Assembly: GCA_017394805.1 (NCBI GenBank)
Contig: JAFPXC010000033.1
Coordinates: forward strand, 16,282-80,281
Length of the DNA: 64,000 nt
From: Clostridia bacterium
GTDB lineage: Bacteria; Bacillota; Clostridia; Christensenellales; CAG-1252
Direction: 5' to 3'
The position numbers and the translations under genes were made by a program. The notes under the pieces were generated by a model that had not been told where the DNA came from, ran no database searches, and was given only the letters and a program-made list of their open reading frames with translations. Positions 34,246 through 44,156 of the stretch are shown here, one piece after another (position 1 is the stretch's first letter; every line of letters begins with the position of its first letter).

Positions 34246-36186
34246 TTACGCTTTCAACATATCCAAAAAGACGCTCTCGTCGATGATCTTTATGCCCAGC
34301 TTCTCGGCCTTGGCCAACTTGCTGCCCGCGTCCGCGCCCGCCACCACCAAGGTCACCTTGGCGGATACCGAATCGGCCACCTGCCCGCCCCGCTCTTTGA
34401 TGAGGGCTGCGGCTTGACTTCTTTTGTAGCTTTCCAACGCGCCGGTCAGCACCACGGTCTCCCCCGCGAACACGCCGTCCGTCGTCTTTTGTTCCTCTAT
34501 CCGCACGCCTTTTCCCAGTAGCGCCGCAACAAAGTTGCGGTTTTCCTCATCCGCAAAGTAATTGACCACGCTGTCGGCCATCACCTGACCGAAGTCGTCC
34601 AAGGCGATGAGTTCCATCACGGTGGCGTTTTCAATAGCCTCCAGACTGCCGAACGCCGCGGTCATTTGCTCTGCCGTGCGCTTGCCGATATTGGGTATGG
34701 CCAGGGCGGTGAGGAAGCGCGGCAACGTAGTGGTTTTGCTCTTTTCGATGGACTTCAGCAAGTTGCTCGCCTTCTTCTCTTTGAACCCGTCCAGCGTCAG
34801 CAGTTTTTCCATCGTCAGGTCGTACAATTCGTCCGCGCGCCGTAGGTTCAATTCGTTGTACATCAATTCAATGGTCTTCGCGCTCAAGCCGTCTATGTCC
34901 ATCGCGTCCTTCCCCGCGAAATGCTCGATGGTCGCGATCACTCTCGGGGCGCAATGTTCGGGATTGGTGCAATACACGAACACGCCGCGTTGCTCGGTTT
35001 TGGCGCCGCAGGCGGGGCAAACGGCGGGCACTTCCACCTCTTTGCTATCCTCGTTATGTCGTGCAATCCCGAGGATTTCGGGTATCACGTCCCCGCTTCT
35101 TCGCACGAAAACGTCCGAGCCTATGCGGATATCCTTGCGCCGTATTTCGCTGATATTCGACAATGTGGCGCGGCTTACCGACACGCCGCCTATATCCACC
35201 GTATCCAATACGGCCAGGGGATTCAGTTTCCCCGTGCGGGACACTTGCCACACCACGTCCAGCACGCGGCTGGTCACTTCTTCGGCGTGGAACTTGTAGG
35301 CCATGGCCCACCGCGGGAACTTGGCCGTCACGCCCAACTCTTCGCGCAAAGCGAGGTCGTCCACCTTGAATACCATACCGTCGATGAGGTAGTCGAGGTC
35401 GGGGCGCGCCACCTCTACTTCGTCCAGCCATTTTTTCCAATCGTCGCCCTTTTCGACCACTTTGAAGTATTGATTTTGACAGAAGCCGTTACGCTCCAAA
35501 AAAGCGTGCATATCGCGTTGCGTGGTAAAGGATTCCCCCTCCACGTACCCCACGTTATAGGCCATAAAGGACAATTTTCGTTTGGCGGCTTCCTTGACGT
35601 CCGTGTTGCGTATGCCGCCCGCCGCGGCGTTTCTCGCGTTTTTGAGAGGCACCTCTGCGACGTCGTTGTACGCCTTCAATACCGACAGGCGCATAATACA
35701 TTCGCCCTGTATATCCACGCTTCCCTCGAAGGGAATGTTGCGCGGTATATCCTTGATGGTCAGGGCCTGTTGCGTCACGTCCTCGCCCGTCACGCCGTCG
35801 CCACGGGTGACCGCGCGCACGAAGTGACCTTTTTCGTACGAAAGATTGAGCGTCAAGCCGTCGTACTTGTATTCGAGCGTCAAAGGCGCCCATTCCCCGT
35901 TTTCTTCCACCACCTTGTCTATCCAGTCGGCGATGCCATCCTTGGTCTTGCTCTTGTCGAGGCTGTACAGTCTTTCGCGGTGCGTATAGGTCTGGAAGCC
36001 CTTTTGCACGGCGCCGCCCACCCGTCTCGTCGGCGAATCGGGCAACACGTAGTATTGCTTTTCGAGTTCCAGCAATTCGTCGTACAAAGCGTCGTATTCG
36101 GCGTCGGATACGGTAGGATTGTCTTCTTCGTAATACTCCTTGGCGTAGCGGTTAAGCAGTGCCACCAATTCTATCATTCTCTCCAT
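34246..36186 (-). CDS. ligA: NAD-dependent DNA ligase
   Basis: A 646-residue ligase sealing nicks in replication and repair. Order of domains: Ia region (1-65), adenylation domain with catalytic K107 in EYKYDG (a variant of KxDG), OB fold, four-Cys zinc finger (CPACG, then two later Cys), helix-hairpin-helix repeats (GIPNIGKRTAEQM-like) and a C-terminal BRCT domain beginning FAGETVVLTGALESY. The start has GTAGGAGGA upstream and lies eight bases after the pcrA stop. The frame stays open upstream but overlaps pcrA. Confidence 0.97.
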   Translation of the reverse strand: MERMIELVALLNRYAKEYYEEDNPTVSDAEYDALYDELLELEKQYYVLPDSPTRRVGGAVQKGFQTYTHRERLYSLDKSKTKDGIADWIDKVVEENGEWAPLTLEYKYDGLTLNLSYEKGHFVRAVTRGDGVTGEDVTQQALTIKDIPRNIPFEGSVDIQGECIMRLSVLKAYNDVAEVPLKNARNAAAGGIRNTDVKEAAKRKLSFMAYNVGYVEGESFTTQRDMHAFLERNGFCQNQYFKVVEKGDDWKKWLDEVEVARPDLDYLIDGMVFKVDDLALREELGVTAKFPRWAMAYKFHAEEVTSRVLDVVWQVSRTGKLNPLAVLDTVDIGGVSVSRATLSNISEIRRKDIRIGSDVFVRRSGDVIPEILGIARHNEDSKEVEVPAVCPACGAKTEQRGVFVYCTNPEHCAPRVIATIEHFAGKDAMDIDGLSAKTIELMYNELNLRRADELYDLTMEKLLTLDGFKEKKASNLLKSIEKSKTTTLPRFLTALAIPNIGKRTAEQMTAAFGSLEAIENATVMELIALDDFGQVMADSVVNYFADEENRNFVAALLGKGVRIEEQKTTDGVFAGETVVLTGALESYKRSQAAALIKERGGQVADSVSAKVTLVVAGADAGSKLAKAEKLGIKIIDESVFLDMLKA

Positions 36187-36194
36187 ACTTCCTC

Positions 36195-38408
36195 CTACAG
36201 CTTGCTCAAAGGCGCGATCTTCAGGCTCAATTTCTTCACGCCGACCGACTCGAAAGCGATGGTCGCCGTATCGCCGTCCACCCCGATGATCATACCCTTG
36301 CCGAACTTGGGGTGTGCCACTCGGTCGCCCACGCGGAAAGCGCCTTGCGGGCGCGCGGTTGCGGCGGGCGTCGTGCCGCCTCGGTACACCTGATTGAGGT
36401 TGCCGTCCAAGGTGCCCGACTGCGTAGAGGCCGCAGTGGCTCTTGCGCCCCACTCTCTTTGGCCTTGCGTGTTCCATTGTTTTTGTTTGGGACGCGGTTT
36501 TTCCCAACCCATCGCCTCTTTGATCTCGGTCAAAAAGCGGCTCTCGCGGTTGTATTCGTAGTGACCGAAGCGGAAGCGGCTGTCGCAATAGGTCATATAC
36601 AACTTCTTTTGCGCTCTCGTCATCGCCACGTACATCACGCGGCGCTCCTCTTCTATCTCCACGTCCGTCTTGCTGTACGCGCCCGACGGAAAGATATTCT
36701 CTTCCAAGCCCACCACGAACACGACGGGAAACTCCAATCCCTTGACCGCGTGCACGGTGGCCACGGTGACGTAATTGTCTTCCAATATCTCGTCCGAGTC
36801 CGAACTGAGCGTCACCGATTGCAGGTATTCGCTGAGGCTGCCGCCCTCGTTCTCGCGCTCGTACTCTTCCGCGCTTTGTATCAACTCGTCGATATTCAGG
36901 CGCTTGTTGTAGTTTTCCTCGTCGTCGCCCGCGTAGGCCATGGCGAAGCCCGCCCGTTCCGCTATGTACCGCACGGTATCGCCCACGCCGTGCTCGAGAT
37001 GGTAGTTGAAAATATCGGCGTACAGGTCGCGGAATACCATCAATTTCTTGCGCGTGGTTTGGCTCAACTCTTCGGCGAACTCCAACCCGTCAAAGAGCAC
37101 TTCACCGGGCGCCATACTGCGTTCGGCGGCGTAGATCACGAGGTCTTGCACCACCTTGTCGCCGATGCCGCGTTTGGGCGTATTGATGGCGCGCAGTAGC
37201 GCTTCGCTGTCGCGCGGATTGACGAGTAGGCGGCAATAGGCCAGCACGTCTTTTATTTCTTTGCGCTCGAAGAAGCGGAAGCCGCCGAACACCTTGTACG
37301 GTATGTTGTAACTGTTGAACCGCTCCTCGAACTTGCTCGTCAATGCGTTCAACCGCACCAATACGGCAAAGTCCTTGGCCTCATACTCGCCCGACCGCAG
37401 CATACTGCCTATCTGCGACACCACGTATTCGGCCTCTTCGCCGTCCGTCGCGCGGTGTTCCACCACGACCGCGTCGCCTTTGCCCTTGTCCGACCACAGC
37501 GTCTTGCCGAAGCGGTTGCGGTTATTCTTGATGAGGGCGTTGGATGCGGCCAAAATATTCTCGGTCGAGCGATAATTCTGCTCCAACTTGATGACGGTCG
37601 CGTCCGCGAAATCCTTGCGGAAACTCAATATGTTGTTGATGTCCGCGCCGCGCCAGCCGTAGATACTCTGGTCTTCGTCGCCCACGGCGAAGATATTGCC
37701 GTGGAGTTCGGCCAGCATTTTCACCAACGCGTACTGTATCTTGTTGGTGTCTTGGTATTCGTCGATATGTATATACAAAAAACGCTCTTGGTACTGCCGC
37801 AACACGTCGGGGAACTGCATAAAAAGTATGACCGTTTTGAGCAAGAGATCGTCGTAGTCCAAGGCGTTGTTGAGTTTCATCTCCTCCTCGTATCGCTCGT
37901 AAACTTCGCAAATGATATTGGCGTTGGGGTCTCCCACCGCCAGCACGTACTTATCGGGCGACAACCCCTTGTTCTTGGCGTTGGATATATGCCAAATGCA
38001 CTTATTGAGGTACATTTTCTCGTCGAGTTGCTTGTTCTTGATGATTTTCTTTATCAAACGCATGGACTCCACGTCGTCGTAGATGGTGAAGTCCTTGGTG
38101 TACCCCAAAAGGTCTATGTGCCGCCTAAGAATGCGCGCGCACATTGCGTGGAACGTAGATATCCAGAGCCCCTGCGAATTTTCGCAAAGGCTCTCGATAC
38201 GCTCTTTCATTTCTTTGGTCGCCTTGTTGGTAAAGGTAATGGCCAAAATGCGCGTGGGCGCGACGTGCATCACTTGCAATAGATACGCGATACGGTAGGT
38301 CAAAACGCGGGTTTTGCCGCTGCCGGCTCCCGCTATCACCAACACCGCGCCTTCGGTCTGGTACACGCCTTTCAGTTGCTGTTCATTCAGTAATTTTTCC
38401 CACTCCAT
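36195..38408 (-). CDS. pcrA: ATP-dependent DNA helicase PcrA/UvrD
   Basis: A 737-residue superfamily 1A 3'-5' helicase for repair and for clearing RecA or stalled transcription complexes. Q motif LNEQQLKGV, Walker A AGAGSGKT, DEYQDTN, GDEDQSIYGWRGA and the late VHAVKGLEFPVVF motifs are all present, and a C-terminal Tudor-like domain (VGDRVAHPKFGKG) as in Gram-positive PcrA. ligA follows, the common pcrA-ligA pair. The tiny membrane protein gene at 38409 ends at the base before. Confidence 0.96.
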   Translation of the reverse strand: MEWEKLLNEQQLKGVYQTEGAVLVIAGAGSGKTRVLTYRIAYLLQVMHVAPTRILAITFTNKATKEMKERIESLCENSQGLWISTFHAMCARILRRHIDLLGYTKDFTIYDDVESMRLIKKIIKNKQLDEKMYLNKCIWHISNAKNKGLSPDKYVLAVGDPNANIICEVYERYEEEMKLNNALDYDDLLLKTVILFMQFPDVLRQYQERFLYIHIDEYQDTNKIQYALVKMLAELHGNIFAVGDEDQSIYGWRGADINNILSFRKDFADATVIKLEQNYRSTENILAASNALIKNNRNRFGKTLWSDKGKGDAVVVEHRATDGEEAEYVVSQIGSMLRSGEYEAKDFAVLVRLNALTSKFEERFNSYNIPYKVFGGFRFFERKEIKDVLAYCRLLVNPRDSEALLRAINTPKRGIGDKVVQDLVIYAAERSMAPGEVLFDGLEFAEELSQTTRKKLMVFRDLYADIFNYHLEHGVGDTVRYIAERAGFAMAYAGDDEENYNKRLNIDELIQSAEEYERENEGGSLSEYLQSVTLSSDSDEILEDNYVTVATVHAVKGLEFPVVFVVGLEENIFPSGAYSKTDVEIEEERRVMYVAMTRAQKKLYMTYCDSRFRFGHYEYNRESRFLTEIKEAMGWEKPRPKQKQWNTQGQREWGARATAASTQSGTLDGNLNQVYRGGTTPAATARPQGAFRVGDRVAHPKFGKGMIIGVDGDTATIAFESVGVKKLSLKIAPLSKL

Positions 38409-38525
38409 TTAGATGTTCAATGCGTTCTTTGCTTTCTTGATGAGTTGTTTGCTGTTTTTGTTGGCCACCACGGCGCTCATACCGAGCACCATACCGACAA
38501 ACAAGCCAAGGCTGAATCGTCTCAT
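38409..38525 (-). CDS. Small single-span membrane protein
   Basis: A 38-residue peptide, MRRFSLGLFVGMVLGMSAV at the start, then KNSKQLIKKAKNALNI. One hydrophobic helix with small residues is followed by a basic amphipathic end, resembling YtxH-type mini-proteins. GGAGGT lies eight bases upstream, and the stop abuts the pcrA start region, so it is probably translated and cotranscribed with pcrA-ligA. Function unknown. Confidence 0.7.
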   Translation of the reverse strand: MRRFSLGLFVGMVLGMSAVVANKNSKQLIKKAKNALNI

Positions 38526-38614
38526 AGGCACACCTCCTTTTCGGATAGTATGCGCCGCCGCCAAGGCAGCCCCGCTTTCCTTCGTTGCCAATTTATCCCA
38601 CAATTAGGATAGGT

Positions 38615-39751
38615 CTATTTTCGCAACCTCGCCACCGCTTTCGCCAAAACGTCCGCCGTTTCGTCTATTTCGGCGGGCGTATTGTCCCGTCCGAAACTGA
38701 AGCGCACGCACTCCCGCGCCGCTTGCTCACTAAGGCCCATCGCCCGCAATACGCGGCTTACTTCCAACGTACCCGCCGTGCACGCGCTACCCGCCGAAGC
38801 GCAAATCCCCGCCAAATCGAGTTGGTTGAGTATCCGCTCGCCCGACGTTCCCGCAAAACGCAGATTGACGATAGAGGGCGCCGTTTGCCCGAGGTCGCCG
38901 TTCACCGTTACGCCCTCGATACGCGCCAGCACTTTGCGGACGAAGTCGTCCCGAAGCCCCTTGACGTAGGCGCGATTCGCCTCCGCGTTCGCCACCGCTT
39001 TTTCCAAAGCGACCGAAAGGCCCACGATGGCGGGGGTGTTGTACGTTCCCGCCCGCAGACCTCGCTCTTGCGCGCCGCCCGCAAGTAGCGGCTCTATCTT
39101 CACGCCCTTGCGTATATACGCCACTCCCACGCCTTTCGGCCCGTAGAACTTATGTGCCGACAGGCTCAAAAAGTCCGCGTTCAGCCGCCCCGCGTCGAGG
39201 TCCAAGACCCCCACCGCTTGCACGGCGTCGGTATGGAAAAGTACCCCACGTTCGCGGCAAATCGCGCCAATCTCGCCTACGGGCTCCACCGCGCCCACTT
39301 CGTTATTGACGTACATACATGTCGCCAGCACGGTATCGCGGCGCAGGTACGAGGCGAAGACGTCGGGGCGCACCAGCCCCGCTTCGTCCACGGGTACGTA
39401 GTCCACCTCGTAGCCTTCTTTCGCCAACTGTTCGAGCGCCGACAGCACGGCGTGATGCTCTACGGCGGTCGCCACTATGTGCCTTCCTTTGTCGCGATTG
39501 GCGTAGGCTACGCCTTTCAATATCCAGTTGTCGCTCTCGGTACCGCCCGACGTAAAGTAGACTTCGGCGGGCAATACGCCCAAAACCTTCGCCACTTTTT
39601 CGCGCGCTCTGTCCACGGCCGTTTCGGCCTCTCGTCCCAACGCGTGACGACTACTCGCATTGCCGTAGGCCGCGCCGAAATAGGGAAGCATCGCTTCCCA
39701 TACGTCGCCGTCCATGGCCGTAGTCGCCGCGTGGTCGAGGTAGATCGCCAT
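38615..39751 (-). CDS. Cysteine desulfurase (NifS/IscS family)
   Basis: A 378-residue PLP enzyme that removes sulfur from cysteine for iron-sulfur clusters or tRNA thiolation. It begins IYLDHAATTAMDGDV; the PLP lysine lies in SLSAHKFYGPKG, the His in VEHHAVLSAL stacks on PLP, and the catalytic Cys is in SAGSACTAGTLEVS. Without iscU or mnmA next to it, assignment to a specific partner is not possible. It follows hisS by one base and ends the long operon. Confidence 0.92.
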   Translation of the reverse strand: MAIYLDHAATTAMDGDVWEAMLPYFGAAYGNASSRHALGREAETAVDRAREKVAKVLGVLPAEVYFTSGGTESDNWILKGVAYANRDKGRHIVATAVEHHAVLSALEQLAKEGYEVDYVPVDEAGLVRPDVFASYLRRDTVLATCMYVNNEVGAVEPVGEIGAICRERGVLFHTDAVQAVGVLDLDAGRLNADFLSLSAHKFYGPKGVGVAYIRKGVKIEPLLAGGAQERGLRAGTYNTPAIVGLSVALEKAVANAEANRAYVKGLRDDFVRKVLARIEGVTVNGDLGQTAPSIVNLRFAGTSGERILNQLDLAGICASAGSACTAGTLEVSRVLRAMGLSEQAARECVRFSFGRDNTPAEIDETADVLAKAVARLRK

Positions 39752-39752
39752 A

Positions 39753-40997
39753 TTATTTACCGCCGAAATACTTGGTCAAGTCCGCGATAGCGCAGGTCTC
39801 CTCCGCGTTTTCACGCATATTTTTCACTTTTACGACGCCGCTTTCCACTTCGCTCTCGCCCAGCACCACGCAGTACCGCACGCCCAACTTGTCGGCGTAC
39901 TTCATCTGCGCTTTGAGGCTTCTGCCCATAATGTCCGTCGCGGCCGATACGCCCGCGCGGCGCAATTCTTCGGTCAAGCGGATACAAGCGTCCGCCTGGC
40001 CCATATTGGCGACGTATACGGTGGGCAACTCCTCGTTGGGTATCTCTACGCCCTCGGCTTCCATCGTCAACAGCAGGCGCTCTTTGCCCATGCCGAAGCC
40101 GACGGCGGGACACGCCTTGCCGCCGATACTCTCGATGAGGTCGTTGTATCGACCGCCCCCGCACACCGTACTCTTGGCGCCGATATCCTCGGACACGAAC
40201 TCAAACACGGTACGAGTATAGTAGTCCAATCCGCGCACCACGGTGGGATTGACTTGGTAGGCGATACCCATCGCGTCGAGGTTGTGTTTCAACGCCTCGA
40301 AGTGGGCGTTGCAATCCTCGCACAAATAGTCCAAAATGCTGGGCGCGCCCTTGGCGATGGCGGCACAGCGGTCGTTTTTGCAGTCGAGTATGCGCAAGGG
40401 ATTGGTCGTCAATCGCTCGCGGCAGGTCTCGCACAGCCCCTCTTTTTGGCTCTCGAAGTAGCCCACCAACGCCTTGTGATAGGTCTTGCGGCAGGTCTTA
40501 CAGCCGATGGAATTGACGTACAACGTGGGGTGCAGTCCGAGGTCGTCGAACAAATACTTGGCGATGGCAATCACTTCCGCGTCCGCGTCCGCGCCCTCCG
40601 CGCCGTACACTTCCACACCGAATTGATGGTGCTCGCGCAATCTCCCCGCCTGGGGACGCTCGTAGCGGAATACGGACGTTTGGTAGTAGCACCGTAGGGG
40701 TAGCACGCTCTCTCTGAGGTTGTTCTCGATGAAACTTCTGGCCACCGAGGCCGTGCCCTCGGGCTTCAACGTAATAGAACGCCCGCTACGGTCGTCGAAG
40801 GTGTACATCTCCTTATTGACGATATCCGTCGTATCGCCCACGCCGCGCAAAAAGAGTTCGGTGTGTTCAAAAGTCGGCGTGCGTATCTCCTGCAAGGCGA
40901 ACAACCCCGCGATGCGGCGGATCTTCTCCTCGATATAGTGCCATTTATAACTGTCTTGCGGCAGCAAATCCTTCGTGCCCTTGGGTATCGTAATCAT
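39753..40997 (-). CDS. hisS: Histidyl-tRNA synthetase
   Basis: A 414-residue class II synthetase. Motif 1 to 3 and the histidine-specific blocks are seen: KGTKDLLP, FRYERPQAGRLREHHQFG, VRGLDYYTRTVFEF and GGGRYNDLIESIGG. An insertion with several Cys pairs (CKTC, CETC, CKNDRC, CEDC) between residues 165 and 235 suggests a zinc-binding element found in a subset of Clostridia. It lies inside a long operon with no T-box leader (only 10 bases after hslU). Confidence 0.95.
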   Translation of the reverse strand: MITIPKGTKDLLPQDSYKWHYIEEKIRRIAGLFALQEIRTPTFEHTELFLRGVGDTTDIVNKEMYTFDDRSGRSITLKPEGTASVARSFIENNLRESVLPLRCYYQTSVFRYERPQAGRLREHHQFGVEVYGAEGADADAEVIAIAKYLFDDLGLHPTLYVNSIGCKTCRKTYHKALVGYFESQKEGLCETCRERLTTNPLRILDCKNDRCAAIAKGAPSILDYLCEDCNAHFEALKHNLDAMGIAYQVNPTVVRGLDYYTRTVFEFVSEDIGAKSTVCGGGRYNDLIESIGGKACPAVGFGMGKERLLLTMEAEGVEIPNEELPTVYVANMGQADACIRLTEELRRAGVSAATDIMGRSLKAQMKYADKLGVRYCVVLGESEVESGVVKVKNMRENAEETCAIADLTKYFGGK

Positions 40998-41007
40998 ATA
41001 TTTTTCC

Positions 41008-42318
41008 TCAAATAATGTATCTGCGCAAGTCCTCTTGCAAAGACTTGGCGTTCAGGTGTTCGTCCACGTACTTGGCGTCCACCGTCACTTTCATCTCGTT
41101 GCCGCACGCTTGGAAACTCACTTCCTCGAGGAGTTTCTCTAATAGAGCGTGCAAGCGTCTCGCGCCTATATCCTCGTGGTTGGCATTGTCGTACACGGCG
41201 ATCTCGGCGATGCGTTTGATGCCGTCCTCGGTGTAGGTCAACTCCACGCCGTCCACTTTGAGCAATTCGGCGTACATCTTGGTGATGGCGTTACTCGGCT
41301 CGGTCAAAATGCGCACGAAGTCCTCTTCGGTGAGGGACAGCAAGTCCACCACCACGGGGAAACGCCCCTGCAACTCGGGGATGAGGTCTTTGACCTCGCT
41401 CACGTGGAACGCGCCCGCCGCGATGAACAGGATGAAATCCGTGCGGATGGGGCCGTATTTGGTGTTGACCGTACAGCCTTCCACGATGGGCAATATATCG
41501 CGTTGCACGCCCTCGCGAGACACGTCCGGGCCCGAATGATTGGCGCCGCTTTGCGCTATCTTGTCTATCTCGTCGATGAAGATGATGCCGTGTTGCTCGG
41601 CTCTTCGTATGGCCTCGACGTTCACGTTGTCCATATCCACCAGGTTCTCGCTCACTTCGGCCACGATCATCTGCATGGCGTCCTTGACGTAGGTCTCTTT
41701 CTCCTTGGTGCGCTTCTGCCCCGTCATCTGCCCGAAGATGGAGCCGAGGTTGATCTCGCCGCCCTCGTGGGCGTTGATATTGAGGGGTTTATCCTTCTCG
41801 ACGAAGGTCATTTTCACCTTCACCTCGTCCAGTTTTCCCTCGCGTAGATCCTGCTCCAATTCGGCCAAAATCTGGCTTTCGGGCTCGTCGCGCGATATTT
41901 GTTTTTTCATGGGCAACAGCACCTTGGCGATGCGTTGCACGGCTTCGTCCACGGCTTTGGGCTTCACTTCGGCGAATTTCTCCTCTTTCACCACGCGGAT
42001 GGCGGCCTCCACGAGGTCGCGTATCATGCTTTCCACGTCCCTGCCGACGTAGCCCACTTCGGTAAACTTGGTGGCTTCCACTTTGACAAAGGGAGCCTTC
42101 ACCAGTTTGGCCAAACGGCGGGCGATCTCGGTCTTACCCACGCCCGTGGGGCCTTTCATAATGATATTCTTGGGCGTCACTTCGTCGCGTATCTCCTCTT
42201 TGAGTTTACTGCGGCGATAGCGGTTGCGCAAAGCCACCGCCACCATGCGTTTGGCCTCGGCCTGCCCGATGATATATCTATCCAGTTGGTCGATGATCTC
42301 TTGCGGCGTATATTCCAT
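41008..42318 (-). CDS. hslU: ATP-dependent protease ATPase subunit HslU (ClpY)
   Basis: A 436-residue AAA+ unfoldase that feeds substrates to HslV. Walker A PTGVGKTEIARRLAKL, the intermediate I domain (about 110-240), Walker B FIDEIDKIA and the C-terminal LHALLEKLLEEVSF region are complete. It follows hslV by one base. codY, which follows clpQY in Bacillus, is not present; hisS comes next instead. Confidence 0.97.
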   Translation of the reverse strand: MEYTPQEIIDQLDRYIIGQAEAKRMVAVALRNRYRRSKLKEEIRDEVTPKNIIMKGPTGVGKTEIARRLAKLVKAPFVKVEATKFTEVGYVGRDVESMIRDLVEAAIRVVKEEKFAEVKPKAVDEAVQRIAKVLLPMKKQISRDEPESQILAELEQDLREGKLDEVKVKMTFVEKDKPLNINAHEGGEINLGSIFGQMTGQKRTKEKETYVKDAMQMIVAEVSENLVDMDNVNVEAIRRAEQHGIIFIDEIDKIAQSGANHSGPDVSREGVQRDILPIVEGCTVNTKYGPIRTDFILFIAAGAFHVSEVKDLIPELQGRFPVVVDLLSLTEEDFVRILTEPSNAITKMYAELLKVDGVELTYTEDGIKRIAEIAVYDNANHEDIGARRLHALLEKLLEEVSFQACGNEMKVTVDAKYVDEHLNAKSLQEDLRRYII

Positions 42319-42319
42319 A

Positions 42320-42853
42320 TCACACCTCCTCTACGGTCAAATTGCCGTTGGTAAACACGCACAATTCGCCCGCTATCTTCATGGCCTTACGCACGATCTG
42401 CTCGGCGTCCATGCCCTCTATGTCGTACAGCGCTCTCGCCGCGGCCAACGCGTAGTTACCGCCCGAGCCGATGGCGCACACGCCCGAATCGGGGTCGATC
42501 ACTTCGCCCGTACCCGAGATGATGAGCATGGTATCGTGGTCGGCGGCTATCATCATAGCCTCCAACTTGCGCGCTTGGTCGTTGCGCCACAATTCGGCCA
42601 ATTCGACGGCCGAACGCAGCAGATTTCCGCTGAACTTTTGCAGCATTTTTTCAAATCGCTCGCTCATGGCAAAGGCGTCCGACACCGTACCGGCGAAGCC
42701 GATGATGACGTTGCCGCCGTAAATGCGCTTGACTTTGACGGCGTTGGCCTTGAAGACCACGCTGTTACCCATGGTCACCTGACCGTCGCCCGCGACTACC
42801 GTGCGCCCGTCCTTTCTGACGGCGCAAATGGTCGTTCCGTGAAATTCCGTCAT
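42320..42853 (-). CDS. hslV: ATP-dependent protease proteolytic subunit HslV (ClpQ)
   Basis: A 177-residue proteasome-like subunit that forms a double hexamer. Removal of a short propeptide (MTEFHG) would expose T7 in TTICAVRKDG as the N-terminal nucleophile; AGDGQVTMG and the GSGGNYALAAARAL segment are typical. The ATG at 42853 has GGAGGA at good spacing. Confidence 0.96.
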   Translation of the reverse strand: MTEFHGTTICAVRKDGRTVVAGDGQVTMGNSVVFKANAVKVKRIYGGNVIIGFAGTVSDAFAMSERFEKMLQKFSGNLLRSAVELAELWRNDQARKLEAMMIAADHDTMLIISGTGEVIDPDSGVCAIGSGGNYALAAARALYDIEGMDAEQIVRKAMKIAGELCVFTNGNLTVEEV

Positions 42854-42863
42854 AACATCCTCC

Positions 42864-44153
42864 TTACAACTGTTCAACAAACAGTTTCATATGTTCCAGG
42901 GCACGCGCCGCATACGCGCCTTTGCGCTGCTTCTTATCCCGCACGCCCTCAATGGTCGGCAACAAGCCGAAATTGCTGTTCATAGGTTCCAACCACTCGA
43001 TGGTGGGGTTGGAAATATAGCGGCACAAAGCCCCTATCATCGTGTATTCGTCGGGTACTACGGCGGGTTTCCCCGCGAGGCGCCTTGCCATCGACAGGCC
43101 GGCCACCAACCCCGACATCGTACTCTCCATGTACCCCTCTACGCCCGACAACTGTCCCGCGACGTACACGTTTTTATGCTCTTTGAGCATAAAGGTCTCG
43201 TCCAGCACTCTGGGCGCGTTGATATAGGTATTGCGGTGCATCACGCCGTAGCGCAGATACTCGGCGTTTTCAAGCCCCGGTATCAACCCGAACACCCGCT
43301 TTTGCTCGCCGAATTTCAGGTTGGTCTGGAAGCCCACCAAGTTATACGTATCTCCCGCCGTGTTCTCCTTGCGCAGTTGCAACACCGCGTAGTATTTTTC
43401 TCCGTTTTTCCCGCGTATGCCCACGGGGCGCAGGGGACCGAACCGCATAGCGTCCTCCCCGCGTTTGGCCATCACCTCTATGGGCATACAATTCTCGTAA
43501 AAGGTGGCGTTCAGGAGTTTGTCCTCCACGCACTCGGCCTCTATGAGCGCCCGATAAAAGGCGAGGTATTCCTCTTTGTTCATGCCGCAGTTGAGGTAGT
43601 CGTCCGTGCCCTTGCCGTATCGCGCCGCCGCGAACACTTTATCTCGGTCGAGGCTGTCCGCCGACACGATGGGGGCCACCGCGTCGCAAAAACTCATGCC
43701 GTCCCCCGCCACTTTGCGCAACTCCGCGGCCATGGCGTCCGAGGTCAACGGACCGGTGGCCACAATGGTAGGCACGTCGTACGCTATGGCGGTCGCTTCT
43801 TCGCGCACCACGGTCAACCCGTCGAAGGCAAAGAGCCTTTTTTCTATCTCGCGGCTAAAGACCACTCTATCCACGGCCAACGCCCCGCCCGCGGGCACTC
43901 TCGCCGCTTCCGCCGCGTCGAGGAGCATACAATCGAGCATACGCATCTCGGCTTTCAAAAGTCCGCTCGACGTGTCCTCGAGGTCGCTTTTGAGGCTGTT
44001 GGAGCACACCAATTCCCCCAGCATATCCGTACGATGCGCACCCGTCGTCTTATGGGGACGCATTTCGTACAAATCCACTTGGTAGCCGCGTTTCAGCAGT
44101 TGATACGCCGCTTCCGAGCCGGCCAGTCCGCCGCCGATCACCCGTACCTTCAC
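42864..44153 (-). CDS. trmFO: tRNA (uracil-54-C5) methyltransferase TrmFO, folate-dependent
   Basis: A 429-residue flavoprotein making ribothymidine 54 in tRNA from 5,10-methylene-THF, the Gram-positive alternative to TrmA. The N-terminal FAD-binding GGGLAGSEAAYQL, the EMRPHKTTGAHRTD segment and the catalytic Cys in ECVEDKLLNATFYENCMP region are present; YVAGQLSGVEGYMES marks the second FAD block. Three bases after topA. xerC (codV), usual between trmFO and clpQ, is absent. Confidence 0.96.
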   Translation of the reverse strand: MKVRVIGGGLAGSEAAYQLLKRGYQVDLYEMRPHKTTGAHRTDMLGELVCSNSLKSDLEDTSSGLLKAEMRMLDCMLLDAAEAARVPAGGALAVDRVVFSREIEKRLFAFDGLTVVREEATAIAYDVPTIVATGPLTSDAMAAELRKVAGDGMSFCDAVAPIVSADSLDRDKVFAAARYGKGTDDYLNCGMNKEEYLAFYRALIEAECVEDKLLNATFYENCMPIEVMAKRGEDAMRFGPLRPVGIRGKNGEKYYAVLQLRKENTAGDTYNLVGFQTNLKFGEQKRVFGLIPGLENAEYLRYGVMHRNTYINAPRVLDETFMLKEHKNVYVAGQLSGVEGYMESTMSGLVAGLSMARRLAGKPAVVPDEYTMIGALCRYISNPTIEWLEPMNSNFGLLPTIEGVRDKKQRKGAYAARALEHMKLFVEQL

Positions 44154-44156
44154 CGC

